Shown: positions 7,787 through 16,128 of the stretch, piece by piece
How the letters are laid out: each line of letters opens with the position of its first letter
Position numbering within the stretch: position 1 is the first letter of the stretch
Made by a program: the position numbers and the translations under genes
Origin: Eggerthellaceae bacterium
GTDB lineage: Bacteria > Actinomycetota > Coriobacteriia > Coriobacteriales > Eggerthellaceae
DNA: 37,893 bases
Assembly: GCA_910575165.1 (NCBI GenBank)
Contig: CAJTDS010000012.1
Location: forward strand, 1 to 37,893
Direction of reading: 5' to 3'
The notes under the pieces: model-generated
The model's input: the letters and a program-made list of their open reading frames with translations, nothing else
Database searches by the model: none
What the model was told of the DNA's origin: nothing

Positions 7787-8364
7787 AGCGTCTCAGCTCC
7801 TTTCCGCGGGAGCAGGTACACCACAGAGGGCTTGTTCCCGAATTCGGGATGCACCCGGTAGGCGCGATCCTCGTTGTCCTTCAGAATCTGCGACACCCGG
7901 CTGTCCGGATCGTTCAGGTCGCCAGCCACACGGCAGCCCGTCGTGCAGGTGTAGGCGCACATGGGCTGCTCGCCCTTTTCCAGACGGTGCACGCACAGAA
8001 TGCACTTCTCCACGGTCTTCGTGTTGGGGTTCAACGTACGCGCCTCGTAGGGGCAAGCCCAAATGCAGTACTGGCAGCCGAAGCAGAGGTTGGCGTCCAC
8101 CAGCACCACGCCATCGTCGGTCTGATAGGTAGCCTTCGTGGGACACACGCTGATGCAGCTGGGGTTTTCGCAATGCATGCACTGGTTGGGGAAGTAGAAC
8201 ATCTCCAGCGCATCGGGATAGGTGCCAATGGGGCCCATGCGGTACACCCGCTCCCAGAACACGCCCAGATCGACGTTGTTTTCCATCTTGCACGCAACCG
8301 CGCAAGCTTGGCATCCCGTGCATTTATCCAGGTCGATGACCATTCCGTAATGCTTTTCCGCCAT
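7765..8364 (-). CDS. DmsB-like four-cluster ferredoxin subunit
   Basis: The 199-residue protein has four [4Fe-4S] cysteine sets: CTGCQACAVAC near residue 15, CMHCENPSCISVC near 62, CFGCQYCIWAC near 93, and a split set CILC with CAYTCTTGC near 122-145. This is the DmsB/PhsB/NrfC family, which relays electrons from the membrane anchor to the molybdenum subunit. There is no signal peptide, as is usual. The gene starts 2 bp after the stop codon of the catalytic subunit gene and overlaps the anchor gene. Confidence 0.93.
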   Translation of the reverse strand: MAEKHYGMVIDLDKCTGCQACAVACKMENNVDLGVFWERVYRMGPIGTYPDALEMFYFPNQCMHCENPSCISVCPTKATYQTDDGVVLVDANLCFGCQYCIWACPYEARTLNPNTKTVEKCILCVHRLEKGEQPMCAYTCTTGCRVAGDLNDPDSRVSQILKDNEDRAYRVHPEFGNKPSVVYLLPRKGAETLCRSIGR

Positions 8365-8366
8365 GG

Positions 8367-10703
8367 CTACTCACCGCCTTCCTTCTTGACGATGCGACAG
8401 AGCGTGCTGCGCAAGCCTGGCGTCATGAAGTCGTCGCTGTAGGCGCGCGAGCCGGTGATGACGTTGGCGTTGCACATATCGTCGGGATAGTCCGGCAGGT
8501 TCAGCTCCTTGCACCCTTGCCACCAGCCGTGGGGAATGACGCACACCCGCGGGTCCAGGCCGTCGGAAGGCCTCGCCTTCATGGTGATGCGACCCGTGGG
8601 CGATTCGATCCACACCCATTCGCCGTATTCGATGCCCAGCTCCTTGGCCACCGAGGTATGGAAGATGACCTGGGGCTCGGGAACAATCTCGCGCAGCGTG
8701 GGGATGCCGCGGTAGGCCGAATGGTAGTAAATCGGGTACCGGCGCCCAGTGATAGCCGTCAGCGGGTAGTCCTTGGCCACTTCGGGGGTGGAGTACACGC
8801 TCTCCTTCGGCTCGTTGGCCCCGGGGAAGGGGCTACCGCCTGCCACCAGGTTCACCACGCAGTACAGCTCCACGCGGCCCGAGGGCGTGGCGAATCCGTT
8901 CTGCTGATAGTTGCGCGAGGGGGTGGGCTCCAGGTGATGAATCCAGTTGTCCTTCAGCTCGTCCCAGGTCACACCCGCATGAGTCTGCTCCAGCTGCCAG
9001 TCGAAGAGCTCCTCGTCGGTTTCCCAAGGCCACCATTCTGGATTCAGGCGATTGCCCAGCGTGCGCCAGAACCACACGTCGCTGCGGCGCTCGTACAAGG
9101 GGTCCACGGCCCGCTGCTGGGCGAACACCCACTCGCTGCATACCTCGTCGGCCAGGTAGTCACGCTCGGTCCAGTGGGTGGACGGCAACACCAGATCAGC
9201 CAGCTCGCAGGTGGGCGACATGTAATAGTCCATGCACACCAGCAAATCCAGGCTCATGAGCGCCTTGCGGACGAACTTCGTGTCCTCCGACCAGGAAAGC
9301 GGGTTTCCCTGCACCATGATGTATCCCTTGATGGGGTACGGCTCACCGGTGATCATGGCGTTGAAGATCATGTTGGTGTTGCCCGAACCGTTGAGGTAGC
9401 CCGGGGACCGATCGTCGACCATACGCAGCTCGGTGGCGCTTTCGGGGCTTGGGCCCGACAGGGTGAACATCTGGGTCCAGAACGGCATGGACAGATTGCC
9501 GCCCTTCTTCTCGAAGTTCCCGCACAGCGCAATGATCATGAGGATCAGCTGGATGGTGTCCTTGCAATTGGTCTGCTCCTCGACCCCTTGGAACACGTTG
9601 ATGGTGGCCGAGGGGGCAGTGGCGTAGGTGCGTGCCGAATCGCGAATGACGTCGGCGGGCACCCAGCACAGCTCCGACGCCTTCTCCGGCGTCCACGGCT
9701 CAACCAGCAGCTTCAGGGCGTTCCACACCGTGGTGACCGGGGCTTCGCTGCCGTCGGCCAGCTTCACCATGCCGCGGTAGTCCATGTCCTCGTCCACGCC
9801 GGGGGTATGGATGTCCACCATAGTGCCCGTGTTCTTGTCGAACACCAGCATACTCTGCGGATTGCCCTCCGGGTCGAGCAGCTGCGCGTTCAGCGGAACG
9901 TTGGGGCCTTCGATAAGGAGCATGGCCGCGTTGGTGTACTTCTTCGTGAACTCGTGATCGTAGAGGTCCTCGCCGATGATGACGTTCAGCCACGCCATGG
10001 CCAGATACGGGTCGGAACCGGGACGCACGCCCACGAAATAATCGGCCTTGGCCGCCAGCGGATGCTCGAAGAAGGGGTCGATGACGATGAGCTTCGCCCC
10101 GCGGTCCCGACTACGCCCTATCTGTCCCGAGCAGTACGTGGCCTCGGTCCATACCGAGTTCGCTCCCCAGAACACGATGCAATCGGCGTTGTCGAAATCG
10201 CAGCCGTCGAAGATGCTGAAGCCGCCGGTCTGCACGACGGACTGCACCATCATGGGCACAAGGCAGATGTTGCCCGGCGCCTGGCTGTGATGCACCCGTC
10301 CCCCGGCGTTGCCCATGCGAGCCGTCCACTGATTCGTGCCGCGACCAGTTCCCTGGCCATAGGCGATGGTCTCTGCGCCGTACTCGTTGGTGAGCGTCTG
10401 GATTCTGTCCACGAGCCAATCGAGGGCCTCGTCCCAGGTGATGCGCTCCCAATCCCCCGCACCGCGCTCCCCCTTGCGGCGCAGCGGCCAACGAAGTCGC
10501 TCGGGGTCGTAGAGAATCTTCGTGGCCGACAGGCCCTTTCCGCACAACCGGCCTTGGCTGCGCGGGTCCTCCGGGTTGCCCTTCACGCTGACCAGGGTGC
10601 CGTCCTTGTCTACCTCGCACAGCACGCCGCACTTGGCATGGCATTCGAAGCAGTTCGTCTTGACGATCTTCCCCCCGTCGGGCAACGGGATCTGCGAATT
10701 CAT
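8367..10703 (-). CDS. Molybdopterin oxidoreductase, DMSO reductase family catalytic subunit
   Basis: The 778-residue protein begins with a [4Fe-4S] site (C18-x2-C21-x3-C25 and C54 in GRLCGKG), then the molybdopterin domain (DWERITWDEALDWLVDRI near residue 82), and ends with the dinucleotide-binding beta-barrel domain (VWIESPTGRITMKARPSDG, then VCVIPHGWWQG). It belongs to the DMSO reductase superfamily, but the substrate cannot be assigned; acetylene-hydratase-like and phenolic-dehydroxylase branches share this outline. No Tat RR motif or hydrophobic leader is present, unlike exported DmsA, so a cytoplasmic location is likely. A gaggaggaagg site sits directly before the ATG. It is the first gene of a four-gene operon with FeS, DmsC and MFS genes. 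Confidence 0.9.
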   Translation of the reverse strand: MNSQIPLPDGGKIVKTNCFECHAKCGVLCEVDKDGTLVSVKGNPEDPRSQGRLCGKGLSATKILYDPERLRWPLRRKGERGAGDWERITWDEALDWLVDRIQTLTNEYGAETIAYGQGTGRGTNQWTARMGNAGGRVHHSQAPGNICLVPMMVQSVVQTGGFSIFDGCDFDNADCIVFWGANSVWTEATYCSGQIGRSRDRGAKLIVIDPFFEHPLAAKADYFVGVRPGSDPYLAMAWLNVIIGEDLYDHEFTKKYTNAAMLLIEGPNVPLNAQLLDPEGNPQSMLVFDKNTGTMVDIHTPGVDEDMDYRGMVKLADGSEAPVTTVWNALKLLVEPWTPEKASELCWVPADVIRDSARTYATAPSATINVFQGVEEQTNCKDTIQLILMIIALCGNFEKKGGNLSMPFWTQMFTLSGPSPESATELRMVDDRSPGYLNGSGNTNMIFNAMITGEPYPIKGYIMVQGNPLSWSEDTKFVRKALMSLDLLVCMDYYMSPTCELADLVLPSTHWTERDYLADEVCSEWVFAQQRAVDPLYERRSDVWFWRTLGNRLNPEWWPWETDEELFDWQLEQTHAGVTWDELKDNWIHHLEPTPSRNYQQNGFATPSGRVELYCVVNLVAGGSPFPGANEPKESVYSTPEVAKDYPLTAITGRRYPIYYHSAYRGIPTLREIVPEPQVIFHTSVAKELGIEYGEWVWIESPTGRITMKARPSDGLDPRVCVIPHGWWQGCKELNLPDYPDDMCNANVITGSRAYSDDFMTPGLRSTLCRIVKKEGGE

Positions 10704-10885
10704 CCTTCCTCCTCTCGTCGGTTGCCCACTTGACTTTGGGCCTGCGAGCGGAAGGACGCACTCCGTCTGCCCCAGAGCGCAGGTCCGCGAAGGCGCAGGC
10801 CCATGGGGTCATTGTGAAAGGGGGAAGGGCTGCGGGCAAACAGCAAGCCGCGGCGTTCCCACAACAAATTACTGTAGGTAAATGC

Positions 10886-11086
10886 CTAGATAAACAGGCC
10901 TTTTCGCTTAACGATGGCACGAAGTTTGCACGCCTGTACACAGCAGCCGCAATCGGTGCAGCGCCCGGGGTCGATGACGGCCTTATGGCTCTCGTCCTCG
11001 CTCATAGCCCCCGCCTCGCACACCTTCAGACAGCTTCCGCACGAACGGCACAGCTTGGGATTCACCTCATAACGCCACAGCTTCAT
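10886..11086 (-). CDS. Small two-cluster ferredoxin
   Basis: The 66-residue protein has two [4Fe-4S] motifs, CRSCGSCLKVC (near residue 13) and CTDCGCCVQAC (near residue 44), in the arrangement of bacterial 2[4Fe-4S] ferredoxins or of maturation and electron-donor ferredoxins of molybdoenzymes. The ATG at 11086 follows gaggggg. It overlaps the end of the LysR reading frame by 20 bp and lies 182 bp upstream of the molybdoenzyme gene, so it may be co-expressed with either. It could donate electrons to, or mature, the neighbouring enzyme; that role is inference. Confidence 0.85.
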   Translation of the reverse strand: MKLWRYEVNPKLCRSCGSCLKVCEAGAMSEDESHKAVIDPGRCTDCGCCVQACKLRAIVKRKGLFI

Positions 11087-12019
11087 CCGCTGCCCCCTCT
11101 CCTGGACGACGCTCCATGTAGGAGGCGCACGACGTGGCCAAATACCGCTCGAGGAAATGAGCGAACATCTCAGCCGAACTGCCCGAGGCTGGCGTTCCCA
11201 AAACACCCAGGCTGAAGGTAACCGACTCCTTAATGGGAACCACGGCCGTTCGCAGGTCGGGCTGCTCCATGAACGCGGACAGCGAATCCGTGAACGTAAC
11301 CGCCTCCCCCGAAGCCACCGCCCGGCCTATCATGGCCAGGTTCGACGTGCGCAGCAGCACGTTGGGGCGACCCCCACCCAGCATGTGCCCCACCAAGCGA
11401 GCGAGGAATTCCTCGCCATAACAGGCAAGCGGGGTGGCCGCCAAATCCGCCGGCGTCACGAAATTCTTGCTCGCGAAAGGATGGTCCGCCGAACAGGCCA
11501 CCATGAGTTCGCACTCCACCAGCGGAGTGAAATCGTTGCGCACCCGGTAGGCGATGCGTTCCATGAACGGCGATATGGCCACCAGATGCAGCACGTCGGC
11601 GTCGTCGCGATCGTAGGACCGCACGATATCGAACAGGCTGCGCTCGATGATGCGGGGGCGATTGCCTGCCGCCATCGTTTCGTACTCCTGGAACAACGTG
11701 TCCAGGCGATTCACGACGAAGGGGCTGGCTATCACCGTAAGAGGCTCGTCGCCCAGGCTGCCGCTGCCCAGCGCCGCCGCGATCTGCATGCGCCGATAAG
11801 CACTCAGCGCCACAGCTGCCTCGCGAGCCACGCCCTGCCCGCCGCCGTCAGCTGCAACCCGCTGGGCGTTCGATCGAAGAGCCGAGTTTCCAACTCGGTT
11901 TCCAGGCTTTTTACGATGGATGAGGCCCCTTGCTGCGAAATGAAATGCTGGCGCGCTGCGTGCGAAATGGAGCGATGCTGGGCAACGCTCAAGAACAACG
12001 ACAGCGATTCCACGCGCAT
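11067..12019 (-). pseudogene. LysR-family regulator interrupted by a frameshift
   Basis: The first frame (12019-11804) encodes a LysR winged helix-turn-helix (MRVESLSLFLSVAQHRSISH, then TRLFDRTPSGLQLTAAGRA). The rest, a substrate-binding domain of about 254 residues, continues in another frame from about 11831 (VAREAAVALSAYRRM). The two join smoothly if one base is restored after ggcagggc, near 11832, giving a normal length of about 317 residues. It is either a recently inactivated gene or a sequencing error. It sits upstream of, and on the same strand as, the ferredoxin and the molybdoenzyme operon, which it probably regulated. A ggaaagggg site precedes the ATG at 12019. Confidence 0.85.
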
Positions 12020-12093
12020 AAAAGCCCCTTTCCGCAGATGCGGGTTATTCCATCATGCCCCTTCGATGCGGAACTGACTCACGCCAGCGAACC

Positions 12094-12205
12094 CGCGCCG
12101 CCTCAGCCACCCTCAGCCCGCGCCGCGTCGGCCACACTCGACTCGCGCCGCCTCAGCCACCCTCAGCCCGCGTCTCCTCGACCTCCCCAACCCGCGCCGC
12201 CTGCA
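12094..12205. repeat. 25-bp tandem repeat
   Basis: The word cgcgccgcctcagcc and close variants start at 12094, 12119, 12144, 12169 (degenerate) and 12193, giving about 4.5 copies of a 25-bp unit. Units one and three are identical. The array occupies the spacer upstream of the LysR gene and directly adjoins the phased array at 12211. Confidence 0.8.
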
Positions 12206-12210
12206 CCGCT

Positions 12211-12470
12211 TTTGGCAGAAACGTCATTTTCGACATACTAATTGGTAGAATCGTCGCTTGCAAAACCTTTTCCCCAGGTCGGCCAAAAATAAGCGACGAT
12301 TCTACCAATCCAGTACCGCGAAAACGACAATGTTGCCAGTCCGGAGCCGCAGAAACGGTGGGGGCCCGCCGCCATGGCCTTAAAAGTGGCAGTACCGTCA
12401 CTCCAGAGCCGCAGAAACGACGGTGCTGCCAGTCTTGCAACGCCAAAACAACGTCTCTACCACTCGGCTG
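12211..12470. repeat. Phased 30-31 bp repeat array with central dyad (family A, copy 2)
   Basis: Forward units lie at 12211 and 12241 (GG spacing 30). A perfect 19-bp stem (12241-12259 with 12291-12309) encloses a 31-nt loop, and inverted units follow with CC at 12305, 12336, 12429 and 12460 and degenerate units between. The core 12241-12309 is the reverse complement of the core at 5262-5330 with few differences, including the loop gacctggggaaa. Unpaired loop bases are conserved as well as paired arms, so this is one element in two orientations. It fills the divergent spacer between LysR and the MFS gene. Confidence 0.82.
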
Positions 12471-12545
12471 CCTCCAATTGCGCGAAACGAGACGCAGACC
12501 TAGAATGGGTGATCGCAAGCAAGGACCCGACCAAGGCGTACATTC

Positions 12546-13892
12546 ATGACCGGCGACAAAACTTACGATCGCACCGACGACACGATTCGCAGCAAAGCCG
12601 CTGCTTCCGCTTCTTCCTCCGAGTGCGCGAACGAACCTCGTGCACAGAAAGGGGAACCCTCAAAGGAGCCCCTGCTTTTCCTGTACGCCAACCTGTCGGC
12701 TGCTCGGCGGCGCGTCTGCTACGGTTTGCTGGTGCTGCTGGGTTTTTCGCTGGGGTGCTCGGAGTTCGTGGTCATCGGCATCGAGCCGGAGCTGGCCGAG
12801 GCCTTCGACTGCAGCCTGGCACGCGTGGGCGACCTCATCAGCTGGTTCGCCCTTTCCTACGCAATCGCCACACCGCTGCTGGCCATCTTCACCAGCCAGT
12901 TCCGCAGATCGTCGCTGCTGGCGGTGTATCTGTTCGTGTTCGTGGTGGGCAACCTCGTTTCCATGGTGGCCGAAAGCTTCGAGCTGCTGCTGGCGTCGCG
13001 CGTGCTCATGGGCGCCGTGGCCGGACCGCTGCTGGCCGTGGGCACCACCTATGTGCCCGACCTGCTGGGGCCGAAGCACTCATCCATGGGCATCTCTGTG
13101 GTTTACGCCGCGTTTTCCATTGCCCTTGTGTTGGCCACAAGCGCTGGCCGATTCATCGCCGAGTACCTGACCTGGCATATCGCCATGGAGGGCGCTTTCG
13201 CCTTCGCGCTGATCACCGCCATTCTGCTGCGCTTCATCATGCCGAAGAGCGCCCATGGCTCCGACGGCGTTGCCTCCCCCGCCAACCAGCTGCGACTGCT
13301 GAAAGAGCCCGCTGTGATTTTCGGCGTGCTGATTTTCCTGTTCGGCATCGGTGCTGTGTACACCTTCTACGGCTACGTAGCTCCTTACCTGGAGACCACC
13401 CTGGGGCTGAGCGCCGCGCAGTCGGGCGGTGTGCTGCTGGTGTTCGGCTGCATCTGCTTCGTGTCCGATATCCTGTCGGGCGTCATCGACCTGCGGTTCG
13501 GCATGAAGGCGCTGCCGCCCATCTTCGTTGCGCTTGCCGCCGCACTGTTCGGGCTGTGGCTTGCCGGCGCGAATGCGGCGCTTGCGGTTGCCGCCACGTT
13601 CGTCATCGCGCTGCTCATGTACTCGTTCTCCATCCCCTGCATCACCATGTTCATGAACGTAGCCCGCCGCAAACACCCCGGTGCCCTCATCCTGGCGGCG
13701 TCGGTGGAGCCCACGTCGTTCAACATCGGCATCTCCTTCGGCACCGCAGCCGGCGGTCTGGTGGTAACGAACCTGGGCCTGCAGGCGGTCGGGCTCGTGG
13801 GCGGCATCTTCGCGTTGCTGGCCTGCGCATGCTCGGTGGCGGCCATCGTTTCCTGGCGGAAGATCAGGGCCGAAAGGGCGCTCACAAGGTAG
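12546..13892 (+). CDS. MFS exporter, DHA1-type
   Basis: The 448-residue protein has a hydrophilic 45-residue N-terminus followed by 12 membrane segments. The first helix region GFSLGCSEFVVIGIEPELAE and the motif LASRVLMGAVAGPLLAVGTT resemble the AraJ/YdhP/Bcr-like drug:proton antiporter branch (DHA1) of the major facilitator superfamily. Export of a small molecule by proton antiport is the family role; the substrate is unknown. The start has only a weak aagg sequence upstream. It converges on a membrane LuxR gene, with a shared hairpin at 13897-13950 between the two stop codons. Confidence 0.85.
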   Translation: MTGDKTYDRTDDTIRSKAAASASSSECANEPRAQKGEPSKEPLLFLYANLSAARRRVCYGLLVLLGFSLGCSEFVVIGIEPELAEAFDCSLARVGDLISWFALSYAIATPLLAIFTSQFRRSSLLAVYLFVFVVGNLVSMVAESFELLLASRVLMGAVAGPLLAVGTTYVPDLLGPKHSSMGISVVYAAFSIALVLATSAGRFIAEYLTWHIAMEGAFAFALITAILLRFIMPKSAHGSDGVASPANQLRLLKEPAVIFGVLIFLFGIGAVYTFYGYVAPYLETTLGLSAAQSGGVLLVFGCICFVSDILSGVIDLRFGMKALPPIFVALAAALFGLWLAGANAALAVAATFVIALLMYSFSIPCITMFMNVARRKHPGALILAASVEPTSFNIGISFGTAAGGLVVTNLGLQAVGLVGGIFALLACACSVAAIVSWRKIRAERALTR

Positions 13893-13896
13893 CGTC

Positions 13897-13950
13897 GCGA
13901 AGCGGACGTTCCCACGGAGGACGCAACTCTATCGGCGGCGTCCGCTTCGC
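13897..13950. terminator. Bidirectional hairpin between convergent genes
   Basis: A 12-bp perfect stem (gcgaagcggacg / cgtccgcttcgc) encloses 30 nt between the MFS stop codon and the stop codon of the minus-strand LuxR gene. There is no T tract on either side. Confidence 0.5.
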
Positions 13951-13959
13951 CCCGGGCGC

Positions 13960-15858
13960 CTAGCGGAACGATTCGTACAGGTCGATGAGCTCCTGCTTCG
14001 AACCCACTTCCAGCTTGCGGTAGATGTGGGTGGTGTGTGTCTTCACGGTACCGGTGGTCACGAACAGCGCGTCGGCGATGTAGGGGCGACTGCGGCCGTG
14101 GGCAAGGTAGGCGAACACCTCGGCCTCGCGGGTGGTCAGGCCGTAAGCCTGGGCGAATCGGTCAAGGCGGTCGCGCTCGAGCGCCTCGGGGTCGCCCGGC
14201 TCCTCGAAAGCTGGCGCGGCGGAGGGAGAGCTCGCGGGAAAGGGCGCAACGACGGCGGATGCGCTCGCAGGCGAAGGTGCAGCGGGAGGGAATGCAGAAG
14301 CTCCCCCGCACGAAAGCGTCTCGGAGCCAGGCCCGGGAACCGGCGTCCGGACTGGCTCGCAGGATGCCCCGTCCTCTTCCTCGTCCAGGTCGGCATCGTC
14401 TTCGGCGGCCTCCGCCCTCGCACCGGCGCCCATCTTCGTGCGAGAAAGGAACAGCTCCTCGCTGCGGCCCACATGGCTCGTCACCATGTAGAACAGCACC
14501 AGAATGCCGAACCCGCAGGTAAGAGGCAGCATCAGCGATTCCTGACGCGCAAGCTCGTACACCACGCGGCCCGCCAGCGAGCCCGCCAACACCACGCCGG
14601 CGACCACCGCCTGCCCCACGCTGAACGAGAACAGCGGCGCCATATCGAACCGCTGCGTGCCTCTGGTCATAATTACGTAAATCATAATCTGCAGGAACAG
14701 CGAGCAGCCTTGGGCGAAGGCACCGCCCACCACGTACCCCACCCGTCCGAACACCAGCAGCACCAACAGGCCGAACACGGTTAGCGTGACCATGATGTGG
14801 TACATGCTTCGCACCGAAAGGGCGTTGTGCTCGCGCAGCATCGCCAGCGAGGTGAGCACGCACACGATTGCCACCACCCACGCCCCGTTGTGGAAGATGT
14901 CGCCCGCGCTGCCCCGGGTCATGGTGGTCAGCAGTGAAGCCACCAGAGCACCCACGAACGACGCGGCAACCAGCACGCTCACGGCTCGCCAGGGAATGGC
15001 GCGCAGACGCCACGTGCCCGCGGTCAGCTCTTCGGGAGACGACGGCGCACCCCGGTCGGCGTGGGCGGCGGACTCGTCGGCGGGACCGAACACGTTGGAG
15101 GCAAGGCTGTGCCGGGCGGTGGCGTCGCTCATCCAGCATACCCACGAACCCAGGGGAAGCGCCAGCAGCACGCCCACAGCCACCTCGTTGGGAATCATCG
15201 CCATGGACAGGTAGATTGCGCTAGCAAGCAAAAACGAAACGACCACCAGCTGGCCCGAGCTTTTCGAACCCAGCGAGAACCGCGCGCCCCACGCGCCAAC
15301 CATCACCACGGTGCATACGCCGGCAAACACGCTGGACGCGGCCACAAGTGCAAGCGAATGGATGCGCAACGCCACGAACAACCCCAATGTGGAAAGCGTC
15401 AGGCCGCCCGCAGCGAGAAACGTGTGCCCAGTGGACAAGCGGATAGGACGGCGGTAATGGGCGACGACCAGGCAAACGGCGAACACCATAGCCGCCGCCT
15501 GCAGCAGGTAGAAGCCCGTCTCAAGCTCCGAGCGCCCACGAATCGACTGCCCAGGCAGAAACAGCGCCGTGCTTAGAAACGTCGCATACTGCCACGCCCA
15601 CAGCATGCCGGCGCCGCACAGGGTCTTGAGCGCCGAGCCCCACGAGCTCGTCGGCCTCATCGAGCGCGCAAGGCCGCCCACCCGCGCCCGCAGCCGAGAC
15701 GCAACCGCCCCTCTGCTGTCCGCCGACTCAGCATGGTTGCGCCGAGCACGCCGGACGTCACCTGCCGCAGGCGCCCCCGACCGCACGTCGGACAACGCGC
15801 CAGCCAGCCCGCCCCCACCAGGTCCGCGCTTTCGGGTTCTGTTTTCGCCGCTGTTCAT
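13960..15858 (-). CDS. Membrane-anchored LuxR-family regulator with long linker
   Basis: The 632-residue protein has a basic N-terminal tail of about 70 residues, about 12 membrane segments (residues about 75-450), an Ala/Pro/Ser-rich linker of about 100 residues, and a C-terminal LuxR helix-turn-helix (LTTREAEVFAYLAHGRSRPY, then TGTVKTHTTHIYRKLEVGSK). It belongs to the same class as the genes at 602, 19945 and 25609 but has the longest linker. The ATG at 15858 has no Shine-Dalgarno sequence. A tataat box ends 6 bp before it, which suggests leaderless translation. A later ATG at 15660 is possible but also lacks a site. Its target is unclear; the nearest gene is the convergent MFS exporter. 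Confidence 0.82.
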   Translation of the reverse strand: MNSGENRTRKRGPGGGGLAGALSDVRSGAPAAGDVRRARRNHAESADSRGAVASRLRARVGGLARSMRPTSSWGSALKTLCGAGMLWAWQYATFLSTALFLPGQSIRGRSELETGFYLLQAAAMVFAVCLVVAHYRRPIRLSTGHTFLAAGGLTLSTLGLFVALRIHSLALVAASSVFAGVCTVVMVGAWGARFSLGSKSSGQLVVVSFLLASAIYLSMAMIPNEVAVGVLLALPLGSWVCWMSDATARHSLASNVFGPADESAAHADRGAPSSPEELTAGTWRLRAIPWRAVSVLVAASFVGALVASLLTTMTRGSAGDIFHNGAWVVAIVCVLTSLAMLREHNALSVRSMYHIMVTLTVFGLLVLLVFGRVGYVVGGAFAQGCSLFLQIMIYVIMTRGTQRFDMAPLFSFSVGQAVVAGVVLAGSLAGRVVYELARQESLMLPLTCGFGILVLFYMVTSHVGRSEELFLSRTKMGAGARAEAAEDDADLDEEEDGASCEPVRTPVPGPGSETLSCGGASAFPPAAPSPASASAVVAPFPASSPSAAPAFEEPGDPEALERDRLDRFAQAYGLTTREAEVFAYLAHGRSRPYIADALFVTTGTVKTHTTHIYRKLEVGSKQELIDLYESFR

Positions 15859-15864
15859 GGCACG

Positions 15865-15870
15865 ATTATA
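15865..15870 (-). promoter_or_regulatory. Perfect -10 box directly before the LuxR start
   Basis: On the minus strand this reads tataat, with 6 bases between it and the ATG at 15858. Transcription would begin at or within a base or two of the start codon. No convincing -35 box is visible. Confidence 0.5.
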
Positions 15871-16128
15871 AAGAAGCCCGCCGCGCCAGCCCGAGCTCGT
15901 TTCCAAGCGGCAAGCTCTCTCCACGGAAATACTCCGAGCAGCGCAAGGGGCCTCAAGCACCGCGCGGCGGCGCAGGGCGAGGGGGGCGGGCAAGGGGAGC
16001 GAACTAAAGGCGCGGACGCCGCGGCTACCGCCTCTTGTCCGCCGCCACCGGAAGCCCTTGTGCTACCCTGTGCGCTAGCTCTCGCCACCTAGGCGTGAAG
16101 CGCACGCCCTCTCCCAAGGAGCCAGCTT

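Noticed and set aside
8517-10733. 738-codon open frame on the plus strand
   Set aside because: It is antisense to the molybdoenzyme gene, whose cysteine motifs and domains are clear.
10738-10802. Riboswitch or attenuator upstream of the molybdoenzyme gene
   Set aside because: There is only a 9-bp stem with a 47-nt loop and no recognised molybdenum-cofactor motif; this is too weak to call.
12374-13963. 529-codon open frame overlapping the MFS exporter
   Set aside because: It is in another frame of the MFS gene and begins inside a repeat array; it has no membrane or domain character.
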